From JAVJPJ01 sp040217295 (GTDB taxonomy: Bacteria > Pseudomonadota > Alphaproteobacteria > Rhodobacterales > Rhodobacteraceae): a stretch of 21,588 nt of DNA. The DNA is taken from positions 1 through 21,588 of the forward strand of contig CAYWTM010000051.1 in the NCBI GenBank assembly GCA_964460185.1, given 5' to 3'. The translations under genes were made by a program, and so were the position numbers. This document shows, in pieces, positions 6,990-14,853 of the stretch. The notes under the pieces are model-generated. The model made no database searches and had not been told where the DNA came from. It was given only the letters and a program-made list of their open reading frames with translations. Numbering within the stretch: the first letter of the stretch is position 1; each line of letters begins with the position of its first letter.

Positions 6990-7760
6990 CTAGAGGCGAA
7001 TCGCGGAAATCAGGCGGCCGTAGTCGGCCTCCCCGCGATGCACGGACCTGCGGTAGGAATAGAACCTGTCAGGATCGCGGTAGGTGCAATGTCGTGTCCA
7101 TTCCGCCTCACCGATACCGGCCGCGCGCAGACGTGACAGGCCATAGCCCGGCAGGTCGAACAGGTATTTGTCGGGCGCCTCGCCAGTGGCGAAGAAACGC
7201 GCATTGGCGGGATCCTCGTCGAAGAAGCGTTCGAAATACTCTTCGCCCACCTCGTAGATGCGCTGGCTGATCGCGGGGCCGATGGCGGCCGTGATCCGAC
7301 CGCGATCCGCGCCCAGACCCTCCATCGCGTCGACGGTCGCCTCCAGCACGCCGTCCATGGCGCCGCGCCATCCCGCATGCGCCGCCCCGATCACGCCGGC
7401 CTCGCGGTCGGCGAACAAGACTGGCTGGCAATCCGCCGTCAGGACGGCAATCGCCAAACCGGGGGTGGCGGTCACGAGGCCATCGGCGAGCGGTCGGTCA
7501 CCGAGCGGGCCGTCCAGCACCACGACGTCGGCGGAATGCACCTGGTTGACGGTGACCAGGTGGTTCTCGCCCACGCCCATCGCATCGGCCACGCGGTCAC
7601 GGTTCAGGGCCACGATCGCGGCCTGGTCCGAAGACCCGCCGCCGCAGTTCAGACCTTCGAAAATCCCCGAGGACGCACCGCCACGCCGGGTAAAGAACCC
7701 ATGCGTCACGCCATCCAGAAGCGGAGAGGTCACGATTTCAAGGCTCAGGGTGACGGTCAT
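6990..7760 (-). CDS. pgeF: Laccase-domain purine nucleoside phosphorylase (YfiH/PgeF family)
   Basis: The family was first called polyphenol oxidase or peptidoglycan editing factor; characterised members act on purine nucleosides (phosphorolysis and adenosine deamination) in the cytoplasm. The 256 residues match the family length. Key metal-site residues are present: NQVHSAD with His75, TADCQPV with Cys111, and GAAHAGWRG with His128. The N-terminal HGFFTRRGGAS is also typical. The ATG at 7760 overlaps the TGA of the upstream methyltransferase gene (ATGA), so translation is probably coupled, and it is the last gene of a three-gene minus-strand operon with midA and lgt. Confidence 0.92.
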   Translation of the reverse strand: MTVTLSLEIVTSPLLDGVTHGFFTRRGGASSGIFEGLNCGGGSSDQAAIVALNRDRVADAMGVGENHLVTVNQVHSADVVVLDGPLGDRPLADGLVTATPGLAIAVLTADCQPVLFADREAGVIGAAHAGWRGAMDGVLEATVDAMEGLGADRGRITAAIGPAISQRIYEVGEEYFERFFDEDPANARFFATGEAPDKYLFDLPGYGLSRLRAAGIGEAEWTRHCTYRDPDRFYSYRRSVHRGEADYGRLISAIRL

Positions 7761-8833
7761 TCGGACCTCGGGTCGAGTGCAGGGGGCAGCGGTGCGCCGG
7801 GCGGTGTCAGCGCAAGCACCTTGAAAAGGTGTCCCATCTGATCGGGGTGCGTCAACCGTCTGTGTGCGGCGATGTGGGTCTCAAGCGCCGGACCGCCCAG
7901 TTTGCTGGCCAACGCCTGCGCCCGCGCCGTGATGCCGAGCCGTTCCAGGAACACGCCTTGCGGCACCAGGGCCGAGGCGCGCGCGGGTTGTGCGGCCTGT
8001 GCGATCGGGTCAAACGCCACATGCGCCGTCAGATCCGCCTGTCCCGGCGTGGCCAGCGGATCCACATGCTGATGCGCGCTGAGCGCCTGGAAGGTGTCGC
8101 CCAGGCTTTGCGCGTCGCCGTAGTCGACGATCAGCGCGGCACCGCCGAAGCTGGCGATGCGATGGCCGATCTCGCCCGCGATGGCCTCGGCCGGGGCGCA
8201 GGTTTCGACCAGTTGCCCCTCGCGGACCGCATCGCGGCGCTGGTCGAGTGCAGCCACCGTCATCGGCGGCGCAAGGCCCCAGATCAATGCTTTGCCATCG
8301 GTTCCGATCATGCGTTCGTGCCAGTCATCGCCCTTGCCGCGCTGGAACTGGCGGATCGGAAGGGCGTCAAGGAACTCGTTGGCGATCACGAACAGGGGCG
8401 CGTCGGGAAGCGTGGCGATGCTGTCATGGAAAGCGGGACGTGCATCGGGCAGGGCGCGCATCTGGGCCGCGCGCAGAACCGGCGAGGCCTCGACCAGGTG
8501 CAGGTCGGCTGCGGCATGAAACCCGGGCACGCCGCGCGTGGCGCGCAGGACATCGGCCATCAGCGTGCCACGACCCGGCCCAAGCTCGGCCAGAACGATC
8601 CGGTCGGGCGCGCCCTGGTCCATCCAGACCTGCGCCAGCCACAGGCCGATCAGTTCGCCGAACATCTGGCTGATTTCCGGCGCGGTGATGAAATCGCCCG
8701 CCCGCCCAAGCGGATCGCGGGTGACGTAATAGCCGTGTTCCGGGTGCAGAAGGCATTCGGTCATGTAGTCCGCCACCGTGACCGGGCCGGTGCGCGCGAT
8801 GCGTCGGATCAGGCTGGTCTTGAGCACCGTCAT
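7757..8833 (-). CDS. SAM-dependent methyltransferase, MidA/NDUFAF7 family
   Basis: This family is related to mitochondrial NDUFAF7, which methylates an arginine of a complex I subunit; the bacterial substrate is not certain. The 358 residues show the conserved GDFITAPEISQMFGE block (residues 46-60) and a SAM-binding loop, AELGPGRGT (82-90), then FVIANEFLDALPIRQF, typical of the family. The ATG at 8833 overlaps the TGA of lgt (ATGA), and its own TGA overlaps the pgeF start, so the three genes form one tightly coupled transcript. In Rhodobacterales lgt, this methyltransferase and the laccase-domain gene are commonly consecutive, from memory. Confidence 0.9.
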   Translation of the reverse strand: MTVLKTSLIRRIARTGPVTVADYMTECLLHPEHGYYVTRDPLGRAGDFITAPEISQMFGELIGLWLAQVWMDQGAPDRIVLAELGPGRGTLMADVLRATRGVPGFHAAADLHLVEASPVLRAAQMRALPDARPAFHDSIATLPDAPLFVIANEFLDALPIRQFQRGKGDDWHERMIGTDGKALIWGLAPPMTVAALDQRRDAVREGQLVETCAPAEAIAGEIGHRIASFGGAALIVDYGDAQSLGDTFQALSAHQHVDPLATPGQADLTAHVAFDPIAQAAQPARASALVPQGVFLERLGITARAQALASKLGGPALETHIAAHRRLTHPDQMGHLFKVLALTPPGAPLPPALDPRSE

Positions 8834-9750
8834 CCGGCGCGCGTCCTGCGCCGGGCGATGATGATCAGGATCACGCCAACCGCGATCATCGGCAGCGACA
8901 GGAGCTGCCCCATGGTCAGCCCGACCGACGGCGACAGCGCCAGCGCAAAGCCGACCGGATTGTCGGGACCCACGAATTGCGCATCGGGCTGGCGCGCGAA
9001 TTCGACCGCGAAGCGCGCAAATCCATATAGCATCAGGAACATCCCGGTCAGCGCGCCCGGCGTCTTGAGCCATCCGCGCCGGTAGGCCAGCCAGATCACG
9101 ATCAGCCCCAGAACCAGCCCCTCGAGCGCCGCCTGATACAATTGCGAGGGGTGGCGCGCGCACATCAGCCCGATTTCGGTCTGCACAAGGCCCACGGGGC
9201 CCGCGCAATCCTGTGCCGCCGGCCCGGGAAAGATCACGCCCCACGGTGCATCGGTGGGCCGCCCCCACAATTCGGCATTGATGAAATTGGCCAACCGGCC
9301 CAGGCCCAGGCCCACGGCCACCACCATCGCCATGGCGTCGGCGACCTGCAGCGGCGGGATGCGACCCATCTTGCAAAAGATATAGCCCGCCACGGCGACC
9401 CCGATCAGCCCGCCATGAAAGGCCATTCCGCCCTGCCAGACCCGCAGGATCTCACCAGGGTTCTCCAGGTAGTATTGCGGCTGGTAGAACAGCACGAAAC
9501 CCAACCGTCCGCCCAGGATCACGCCAAGCACGACGGCTGTCAAAAGACCTTCGACCTGGTCGGGGCGCATGGGGGCGGTGTTCGCAGGCCACAGCCCGGG
9601 CCGCGCCACGGCGCGGGTGATCATCCACCACCCGGCCACCAGCCCCGCGATATAGGCCAGCGCATACCAGCGCAGCGAGAACTCGAAGCTGCCAAGTGTC
9701 AGCGTGAAGATCTCCGGGCTGAGATCGGGGAAGGGGATGGCAAAGGGCAT
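8830..9750 (-). CDS. lgt: Prolipoprotein diacylglyceryl transferase
   Basis: Lgt attaches diacylglycerol from phosphatidylglycerol to the lipobox cysteine of prolipoproteins, the first step of lipoprotein maturation in the inner membrane. The 306-residue protein has several membrane helices, the RVWQGGMAFHGGLIG segment with the conserved His112, and the Lgt signature GRLANFINAELWGR (141-154), followed later by HPSQLYQ. I chose ATG 9750 (MPFAIPFPDLSP), the usual family start, over in-frame ATG 9783, which adds an arginine- and proline-rich stretch unlike the family. It is the first gene of the lgt-midA-pgeF operon and diverges from ubiK. LolCD, which export the finished lipoproteins, lie at 17399-19424. 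Confidence 0.95.
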   Translation of the reverse strand: MPFAIPFPDLSPEIFTLTLGSFEFSLRWYALAYIAGLVAGWWMITRAVARPGLWPANTAPMRPDQVEGLLTAVVLGVILGGRLGFVLFYQPQYYLENPGEILRVWQGGMAFHGGLIGVAVAGYIFCKMGRIPPLQVADAMAMVVAVGLGLGRLANFINAELWGRPTDAPWGVIFPGPAAQDCAGPVGLVQTEIGLMCARHPSQLYQAALEGLVLGLIVIWLAYRRGWLKTPGALTGMFLMLYGFARFAVEFARQPDAQFVGPDNPVGFALALSPSVGLTMGQLLSLPMIAVGVILIIIARRRTRAG

Positions 9751-9813
9751 GGCTGGTCGATCATTGGTGCGGGGTCGGGGCATGGGTGCGGGGGGGCTGC
9801 GGCGAAGTCAACC

Positions 9814-9842
9814 TTGATCGGAAGGTCCGCGCGGGCCATATC
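9814..9842 (+). promoter_or_regulatory. Candidate promoter of ubiK
   Basis: TTGATC (9814-9819) and CATATC (9837-9842) are 17 bases apart, with a strong AAGGAG site 14 bases further on and the ubiK start at 9872. The -10 box is a poor match, so this is only a suggestion. Confidence 0.3.
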
Positions 9843-9871
9843 GAACTTGTGATTGAAGGAGCCAGAGCGCA

Positions 9872-10117
9872 ATGCAGACCCGAAACAAGATCATGGAAGA
9901 CATCAGCCAGCTGATGACCAACGCGATGGGCGTGGCCCAGGGCGCGAAGGAAGAGGCCGAGACGGCCATGAAATCCATGATGGATCGCTGGCTGGCCGAC
10001 CGGGATTTCGTGACCCGCGACGAATTCGAAGCCGTGCGCGCCATGGCCCAGAAGGCGCGCGAGGAAAACGAGGCCCTCAGGGCGCGGCTCGACGCGCTTG
10101 AGGGCGACAAGGGCTAG
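9872..10117 (+). CDS. ubiK: UbiK/BMFP-domain accessory protein
   Basis: UbiK (YqiC) family proteins are short coiled coils that assist ubiquinone biosynthesis and can promote membrane fusion in vitro. The 81-residue product has an amphipathic N-terminal helix (RNKIMEDISQLMTNAMGVAQ), then WLADRDFVTRDEFEAVRAMA and a charged coiled-coil end (KAREENEALRARLDALEGD), the usual BMFP arrangement. The ATG at 9872 is preceded by AAGGAG at 9856-9861. It stands alone between divergent lgt and a terminator at 10159. The gene symbol is by family; activity in this organism is inferred. Confidence 0.85.
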   Translation: MQTRNKIMEDISQLMTNAMGVAQGAKEEAETAMKSMMDRWLADRDFVTRDEFEAVRAMAQKAREENEALRARLDALEGDKG

Positions 10118-10510
10118 GGCCTGCGCCAAAACCCTCGACGCAGCTGCGAAATACCTTGAAGGGGTCGGGTTTCCTGACCCCTTTTGCGCATGATGCTGTG
10201 GGGCCTGCGGGGCATCTGGGGCGGGGTTTGTGCAAAAGATGGCCGGCAGTGCCTTGTGCGACCCCGACAATCCCGCCTAGCGGCAGAGTAATCCCCAAAC
10301 CGCAATATGTTGTGGGTAAACCGTTCCCTTGGGGACACGGCCCTGTCCGTCACAAAAAAATTTCTTTACAGCCCTCCCAAAGCACCGCACCATATTTCGT
10401 AGGTCAGGGGCAGCCCGCCCCGATCTGTATGAAAGACACCCAGCCGATAGCGGGCGTCTTGGCTCTGGACCCAAGGCCCCGGAAGGCTGCCAAAACAAGA
10501 GGCCTGGGCA
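10118..10510. other. 393-base region without a gene: ubiK terminator and YbjN-gene leader
   Basis: The left part holds the terminator at 10159-10185. The right part is upstream of the YbjN-type gene and includes an A-run (ACAAAAAAATTTC), a TTTACA box and, 20 bases on, CATATT, not an ideal promoter spacing. A hairpin with one mismatch (AAGACACCC / GGGCGTCTT, 10433-10460) and a short GGGGC/GCCCC stem lie in the likely leader. I see no RNA gene that I recognise and no convincing small reading frame. Confidence 0.5.
10159..10185 (+). terminator. Hairpin terminator after ubiK
   Basis: AAGGGGTC (10159-10166) and GACCCCTT (10176-10183) form a perfect 8-bp stem with a 9-base loop, followed by TT and then GCG. 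It lies 42 bases past the ubiK stop. The short T-tract makes it a moderate intrinsic terminator. Confidence 0.65.
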
Positions 10511-11014
10511 ATGTCGCATTCCGAGCAGTATCTGGACATCGAAGACCTACACCCGATCGACATCGTGGAAACGCTCGCGTCCCATCATGAATGGGATTTC
10601 GACCGTATCGCCGATGACCAGATCGCCATGGCCATCGAAGGTCAGTGGCGCACCTATTCCGTCACCCTGGCCTGGTCGGCCTATGACGAAACCCTGCGCA
10701 TGATCTGCACCTTCGAGATGGAGCCACCGACCGAAACACTGCCAAAGCTTTACGAAACCCTGAACCTGACCAATGACCGGTGCTGGGCCGGGGCGTTCAC
10801 CTACTGGGCCGAGCAAAAGCTGATGGTCTATCGCTATGGCCTGGTGCTGGCCGGCGAACAGCTGGCCACGCCCGATCAGATCGCGTGCATGGTCGAAACG
10901 GCGGTTCTGGCGTCCGAGCGCTACTATCCGGCGTTCCAGCTGGCGTGCTGGGGCAGCCAGACCCCCGAAGAGGCCATGCAGATCGCCATCGCCGAAAGCT
11001 ATGGTCGCGCCTGA
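10511..11014 (+). CDS. YbjN domain-containing protein
   Basis: The 167-residue protein begins MSHSEQYLDIEDLHPIDIVE and continues with a fold resembling the type III secretion chaperone-like YbjN family: ASHHEWDFDRIADDQIAMAI, then RTYSVTLAWSAYDETLRMIC and LYETLNLTNDRCWAGAFTYW. Family members in Rhodobacterales have this length. YbjN proteins have been linked to bacterial sensory or stress responses, but no biochemical activity can be claimed. No signal peptide is visible, so it is probably cytoplasmic. It starts 85 bases before proC, and the short gap carries only a weak hairpin (TCCGAA / TTCGGA) without a T-tract, so read-through into proC is possible. Confidence 0.85.
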   Translation: MSHSEQYLDIEDLHPIDIVETLASHHEWDFDRIADDQIAMAIEGQWRTYSVTLAWSAYDETLRMICTFEMEPPTETLPKLYETLNLTNDRCWAGAFTYWAEQKLMVYRYGLVLAGEQLATPDQIACMVETAVLASERYYPAFQLACWGSQTPEEAMQIAIAESYGRA

Positions 11015-11099
11015 TTGTCCGGTGACCGCACTCCGAATAACGGTTTCCCCTGTTCGGATTGCGCACTAACCTCTGCCCCGCGACTGATGCGGGGGAGCC

Positions 11100-11912
11100 A
11101 TGAATTTCGATGATATTTCGCGCCGCGGGCTGGTGATGCTGGGCTGTGGCAAGATGGGGTCGGCCATGCTGGAAGGCTGGCTGAAGGGCGGGATTGCGCC
11201 GGGGGCCGTCCATGTGATCGACCCCTATCCGTCCGACTGGGTCCGCGCGCAGGGCGTGGTCGTGAACTCGGGCCTGCCCGACGACCCGGCCGTTGCGCTG
11301 GTTGCGGTCAAACCGCAGATGATGGACGAGGCGCTGCCGATGTTGGCGCCGATGGGGGGCGGTCGAACGTTGATCGTGTCGGTCGCCGCAGGCACGCCCA
11401 TCGCGCGTTTCGAGACGGTGCTGGGCGCGGCCACCCGCGTGATCCGCGCCATGCCCAATACGCCCGCCGCCATCGGCAAGGGGATCACGGCGATCATCGG
11501 CAACGGGTCTGCGACGGCCGCCGATCTGGACATGGCCGAGGGGCTCTTGGGGGCCATCGGGCAGGTGGTGCGCCTGTCGGCCGAGGATCAGATCGACGCG
11601 GTCACCGGCGTGTCCGGTTCGGGCCCGGCCTATGTATTCTACATGATCGACGCGCTGGCCGCCGCCGCGCGGGCCGAAGGGCTGCCCGATGACATGGCCA
11701 TGCAACTGGCCAAGGCAACCGTGGCGGGGGCGGGCGCCCTGGCCGAGGCGGCCGCCGAGACGCCCGAACAGCTGCGCATCAACGTGACCTCGCCCAATGG
11801 CACCACGCAGGCCGGGCTTGAGGTGTTGATGGACGAGGGCATGGGCCTGATGCCCCTGATGCGTGGAACGGTCGCCGCTGCCGCAAATCGCAGCCGGGAG
11901 TTGAAGGGATGA
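11100..11912 (+). CDS. proC: Pyrroline-5-carboxylate reductase
   Basis: ProC reduces 1-pyrroline-5-carboxylate to L-proline with NADPH, the last step of proline synthesis, in the cytoplasm. The 270-residue protein has the Rossmann loop GCGKMG (15-20), the RAMPNTPAAIGKG segment (residues 116-128), and the C-terminal signature AVTGVSGSGPAYVF (157-170) with VTSPNGTTQAGL (219-230). GGGGGAG lies just upstream of ATG 11100. The TGA overlaps the next start (ATGA), marking an operon with the tRNA-binding protein and the hydroxyacid dehydrogenase. Confidence 0.95.
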   Translation: MNFDDISRRGLVMLGCGKMGSAMLEGWLKGGIAPGAVHVIDPYPSDWVRAQGVVVNSGLPDDPAVALVAVKPQMMDEALPMLAPMGGGRTLIVSVAAGTPIARFETVLGAATRVIRAMPNTPAAIGKGITAIIGNGSATAADLDMAEGLLGAIGQVVRLSAEDQIDAVTGVSGSGPAYVFYMIDALAAAARAEGLPDDMAMQLAKATVAGAGALAEAAAETPEQLRINVTSPNGTTQAGLEVLMDEGMGLMPLMRGTVAAAANRSRELKG

Positions 11913-12250
11913 GCGCGCCGATCAGCTTCGACGATTTCCTCAAGGTCGATATCCGGTGCGGCACCGTTACCCGCGCCGAACCCTTTCCCGAGGCGCGCAA
12001 GCCGGCGATCAAGCTCTGGGTCGATTTCGGGCCCGGGATCGGGGAAAAGAAATCCTCGGCCCAGATCACCGCCCATTATACGCCCGAGGCCCTGATCGGG
12101 CGGCAGGTGATGGCGGTGGTGAACTTCCCCCCGCGCCAGATCGGGCCGGTGATGTCAGAGGTCCTCGTTCTGGGCGTCAGCGATGCAGACGGCGCGATCG
12201 TGCTGCTGGCGCCGGATCAGACCGTCCAGAACGGACAAAGGATGCATTGA
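11909..12250 (+). CDS. CsaA-type tRNA-binding domain protein
   Basis: These small OB-fold proteins resemble the tRNA-binding domain of MetRS and Arc1p. Bacillus CsaA is described as a secretion chaperone, but the role here is unknown. The 113-residue protein has the typical start SFDDFLKVDIRCGTVTRAEP, then PAIKLWVDFG, the KKSSAQITAHY loop and the VNFPPRQIGPVMSEVLVLGV core, all features of the family. Start and stop overlap both neighbours: ATGA with proC and TGATG with the dehydrogenase, so translation is probably coupled. No extra domain is present. Confidence 0.9.
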   Translation: MSAPISFDDFLKVDIRCGTVTRAEPFPEARKPAIKLWVDFGPGIGEKKSSAQITAHYTPEALIGRQVMAVVNFPPRQIGPVMSEVLVLGVSDADGAIVLLAPDQTVQNGQRMH

Positions 12251-13197
12251 TGAAACTGCTGATTTCCCGCCGCCTGCCCGAACGCAACATGGCGGCCGCG
12301 TGCGAACGGTTCGACGTGACATGCCGCGACACGACCCTGCCGATGACCCATGACGAGTGCGTGGCGGCCCTGTCGGACCATGACATCATCGTGCCGACCC
12401 TTGGCGATGCGTTCCGGGCCGAGGCTTTTGCCGCCGTGCCCGCGCCGCGCGCCCGGTTGCTGGCCAATTTCGGGGCAGGCTACAACCATATCGACGTAGC
12501 GGCCGCTTCGGCTGCGGGGCTGGCCGTGACCAACACGCCCGGCGCCGTGACCGACGCCACCGCCGATATCGCGCTGACCCTGATCTTGATGACCGCACGG
12601 CGCGCCGGCGAGGGCGAACGGATGGTGCGCGCGGATCGGTGGACGGGCTGGCACCCCACCCAGATGCTGGGCCTGCATGTGTCGGGCAAGACGGTTGCCG
12701 TGATCGGCATGGGCCGCATCGGGCAGGCCATCGCGCGGCGCTGCCATTTCGGGTTCGGCTGCCGGATCGTCTATGTGAACCGCTCGGCCAAGTCGGTGGA
12801 TTTCCCTGCAGAACAGATGGAGATGGAGGCCGCGCTTTCTGCCGCCGATATCGTCGTGCTGGCCACGCCCGGCGGGGCGGACACCCATCACCTGATGGGC
12901 GCGGAAGCCTTTGCCGCCATGCAGGCCCATGCCATTTTCGTCAACATCTCGCGCGGGGACGTGGTCGATGAGACCGCCCTGATCGCCGCCCTGGAGGCCG
13001 GGCGGATCGCGGGGGCGGGGCTGGATGTCTACGAGTTCGAGCCCAAGGTGCCCGCCGCGTTGAAGGCGATGGAAAACGTCACCTTGCTGCCCCATCTGGG
13101 CACGGCAGCCCTTGAGGCGCGCGAGGCGATGGCGGCGATGGCGCTGGACAATTGCATCGCCCATGCCGAGGGACGGCCGCTGCCCAACCCGGTCTGA
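12250..13197 (+). CDS. D-2-hydroxyacid dehydrogenase (glyoxylate/hydroxypyruvate reductase type)
   Basis: The 315-residue protein has the D-isomer-specific 2-hydroxyacid dehydrogenase fold. It contains the glycine-rich loop GMGRIG (153-158) and the catalytic Arg235 (NISRGD), Glu264 (YEFEP) and His282 (PHLGTA). After the second Rossmann strand it has NRS (177-179) rather than an acidic residue, which in this family favours NADPH, as in glyoxylate/hydroxypyruvate reductases. The exact substrate is inferred. It is translationally coupled to the preceding gene through TGATG. Its stop codon lies in one arm of the hairpin at 13191-13215 shared with the converging glucosidase gene. Confidence 0.88.
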   Translation: MKLLISRRLPERNMAAACERFDVTCRDTTLPMTHDECVAALSDHDIIVPTLGDAFRAEAFAAVPAPRARLLANFGAGYNHIDVAAASAAGLAVTNTPGAVTDATADIALTLILMTARRAGEGERMVRADRWTGWHPTQMLGLHVSGKTVAVIGMGRIGQAIARRCHFGFGCRIVYVNRSAKSVDFPAEQMEMEAALSAADIVVLATPGGADTHHLMGAEAFAAMQAHAIFVNISRGDVVDETALIAALEAGRIAGAGLDVYEFEPKVPAALKAMENVTLLPHLGTAALEAREAMAAMALDNCIAHAEGRPLPNPV

Positions 13198-13215
13198 GGC
13201 GTGCGGCCTCAGACC
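13191..13215. terminator. Bidirectional hairpin holding the stop codons of both converging genes
   Basis: GGTCTGAGGC (13191-13200) and GCCTCAGACC (13206-13215) pair perfectly over 10 bp with a 5-base loop. The plus gene's TGA (13195-13197) lies in the left arm and the minus gene's stop (13209-13211) in the right arm. There is no T-run, so it is not a classical intrinsic terminator. Confidence 0.6.
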
Positions 13216-14768
13216 GCCAGGATGACGCCCTCGTCCGCGGCCAGCTCGGCGGGCGCGGCACCGCCCACAGCGCCGGACGTGCGCACCAAGACGGTGCCTG
13301 TCAGATCCACCTTGCGCGGTTTGCCCGTCATGTTCAGCGCCACGCGCAGTTGCCGACCCTCATGGCTGCGGTCATAGATCAACACGCCGTCCCGGGCCGA
13401 GACCGTGGCGTAATCGCCAAGCGTGAGGGCCGGTTCTGCCCGGCGCAGCGCCAGAAGCTGGCGGTGCAGCATCAGGATCGATCCGGGTACTTCGGCCTGG
13501 ACCGCCGCCGGGCCTTCGGGGGGAACACTGATCGGCAACCATGGATGGCCCGTGGTGAAGCCCGCCCCCGTGCCGGTCCGCCACGGGATCGGCGTGCGAA
13601 CCGGATCGCGGCCAAGGCCCTGGCCGGGCACGTTGATCTCCCACGGGTCCTGCACGGCCTCGGGTGGGATCGTGGCGCTTTCCATGCCCAATTCGTCGCC
13701 CTGGTAGATCGTGGGCGTTCCCCTGAGCGTCATCAGCAGCATCGCGGCCACGCGCGCCTGTGCGGGCCCTGCGCGGGTGGCGATCCGGGCGCGGTCATGA
13801 TTGCCCAGAACCCAGTTGGGCCAGGCCCCTTCGGGCAGCTTCGCCTCGTAGTCGTCGATCAGCCCGCCGATGGTTTCGGCATCCCAGTCGGTTTCGATCA
13901 GGGCGAAATTGAAGGGCAGTTGAAAGCCGGTCAGGTCCTTGCCGTAATAGCCCATCAACTCGTCGAAGGAGCCATAGACCTCGCCCACCAGCAGGCGTTC
14001 GGGCGTGTATTCGGCCGCGACCCGGCGCATCTCTTCGACGATGTCGCGCAGGACGGGCTGGTGTTTGGTGTAGGTGCCCAGAAGCGAGCGGGCAGGCCCC
14101 ATTTTCTCGACCCAGTCGGGGTTGGGCGGATTGTCCCTGAAGGACATGTCCGGCCCCATGTTTTCCACCGCATCCACGCGGAACCCGTCGACGCCGTTGT
14201 CGAACCAGAACCGCATCGCGTCGTAGACGGCGACACGCAAGTCGGGGTTGTACCAGTTCAGGGATGGCTGTTCGCGCAGGAAGATGTGCAGGTAATATTG
14301 CCCGCTGGCCTGGTCGAGCGTCCAGGCGGGGCCTGCGAATTCCGAGATCCAGTTGTTGGGCGGCCCGCCATCTGCCGCCGGATCGGACCACACGAACCAG
14401 TCACGCTTGGGCGCGTCGGGGCCTGACAGCGCCTCTTGAAACCACGGGTGCTGGTCCGAGCAATGGCCCGGCACGAAATCCATCAGGATCTTGAGACCCC
14501 TTGCATGGGCCGCATCGCGCAGGGTTTCGAAATCGGCGAACGTGCCGAACATCGGGTCGATGCCGCAATAGTCGCTGACGTCATAGCCGAAATCCTTCAT
14601 CGGCGAGGGGTAGAAGGGCGAGATCCAGACTGCGTCCACGCCCAGATCGACAAGGTGATCCAGCCGGTCTGCAATGCCCTTGAGATCGCCGATGCCATCC
14701 CCGTCGCTGTCCATGAAGGAGCGGGGATAGATCTGATAGACGACCCCGGTTTTCCACCAGTCTGTCAT
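13209..14768 (-). CDS. GH13 alpha-glucosidase (maltase/oligo-1,6-glucosidase type)
   Basis: A glycoside hydrolase family 13 enzyme of 519 residues that should cleave terminal alpha-glucosidic bonds of small sugars in the cytoplasm; no signal peptide is seen. It starts MTDWWKTGVVYQIYPRSFMD, typical of the family. The catalytic triad is visible: Asp199 in GFRVDAVEN, Glu263 in LLVGEVYG, and Asp325 in GNHDRAR. Conserved region I reads LMDFVPGHCSDQHPWF, with Gly101 where most relatives have Asn before His102. I chose ATG 14768; an upstream extension in the same frame lacks family features, and GGCAGGA lies about 7 bases before this ATG. No ABC sugar transporter or regulator lies next to it, unlike the agl operons of some relatives. 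Confidence 0.92.
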   Translation of the reverse strand: MTDWWKTGVVYQIYPRSFMDSDGDGIGDLKGIADRLDHLVDLGVDAVWISPFYPSPMKDFGYDVSDYCGIDPMFGTFADFETLRDAAHARGLKILMDFVPGHCSDQHPWFQEALSGPDAPKRDWFVWSDPAADGGPPNNWISEFAGPAWTLDQASGQYYLHIFLREQPSLNWYNPDLRVAVYDAMRFWFDNGVDGFRVDAVENMGPDMSFRDNPPNPDWVEKMGPARSLLGTYTKHQPVLRDIVEEMRRVAAEYTPERLLVGEVYGSFDELMGYYGKDLTGFQLPFNFALIETDWDAETIGGLIDDYEAKLPEGAWPNWVLGNHDRARIATRAGPAQARVAAMLLMTLRGTPTIYQGDELGMESATIPPEAVQDPWEINVPGQGLGRDPVRTPIPWRTGTGAGFTTGHPWLPISVPPEGPAAVQAEVPGSILMLHRQLLALRRAEPALTLGDYATVSARDGVLIYDRSHEGRQLRVALNMTGKPRKVDLTGTVLVRTSGAVGGAAPAELAADEGVILAV

Positions 14769-14853
14769 GTGCGGTCCTGCCTTTTGAATGTCGTCGGAAA
14801 ATGGGGCCTGTCGCCGGAACAGGTGAGTAGAGCTGTGGCGCGGTGCCGGGGTT

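Noticed and set aside
7829..9085. 418-codon open frame on the plus strand opposite midA and the end of lgt
   Set aside because: It lies across two well-supported minus-strand genes, and its arginine- and alanine-rich product matches no family I know.
10311..10319. TGTGGGTAA, one base off a DnaA box, in the ubiK-ybjN gap
   Set aside because: Only one imperfect copy is visible and no AT-rich unwinding region or other origin signs occur, so it gives no basis for an origin call.
13152..14426. 424-codon open frame opposite the alpha-glucosidase
   Set aside because: It is a shadow: the glucosidase on the other strand has all its catalytic residues in order.
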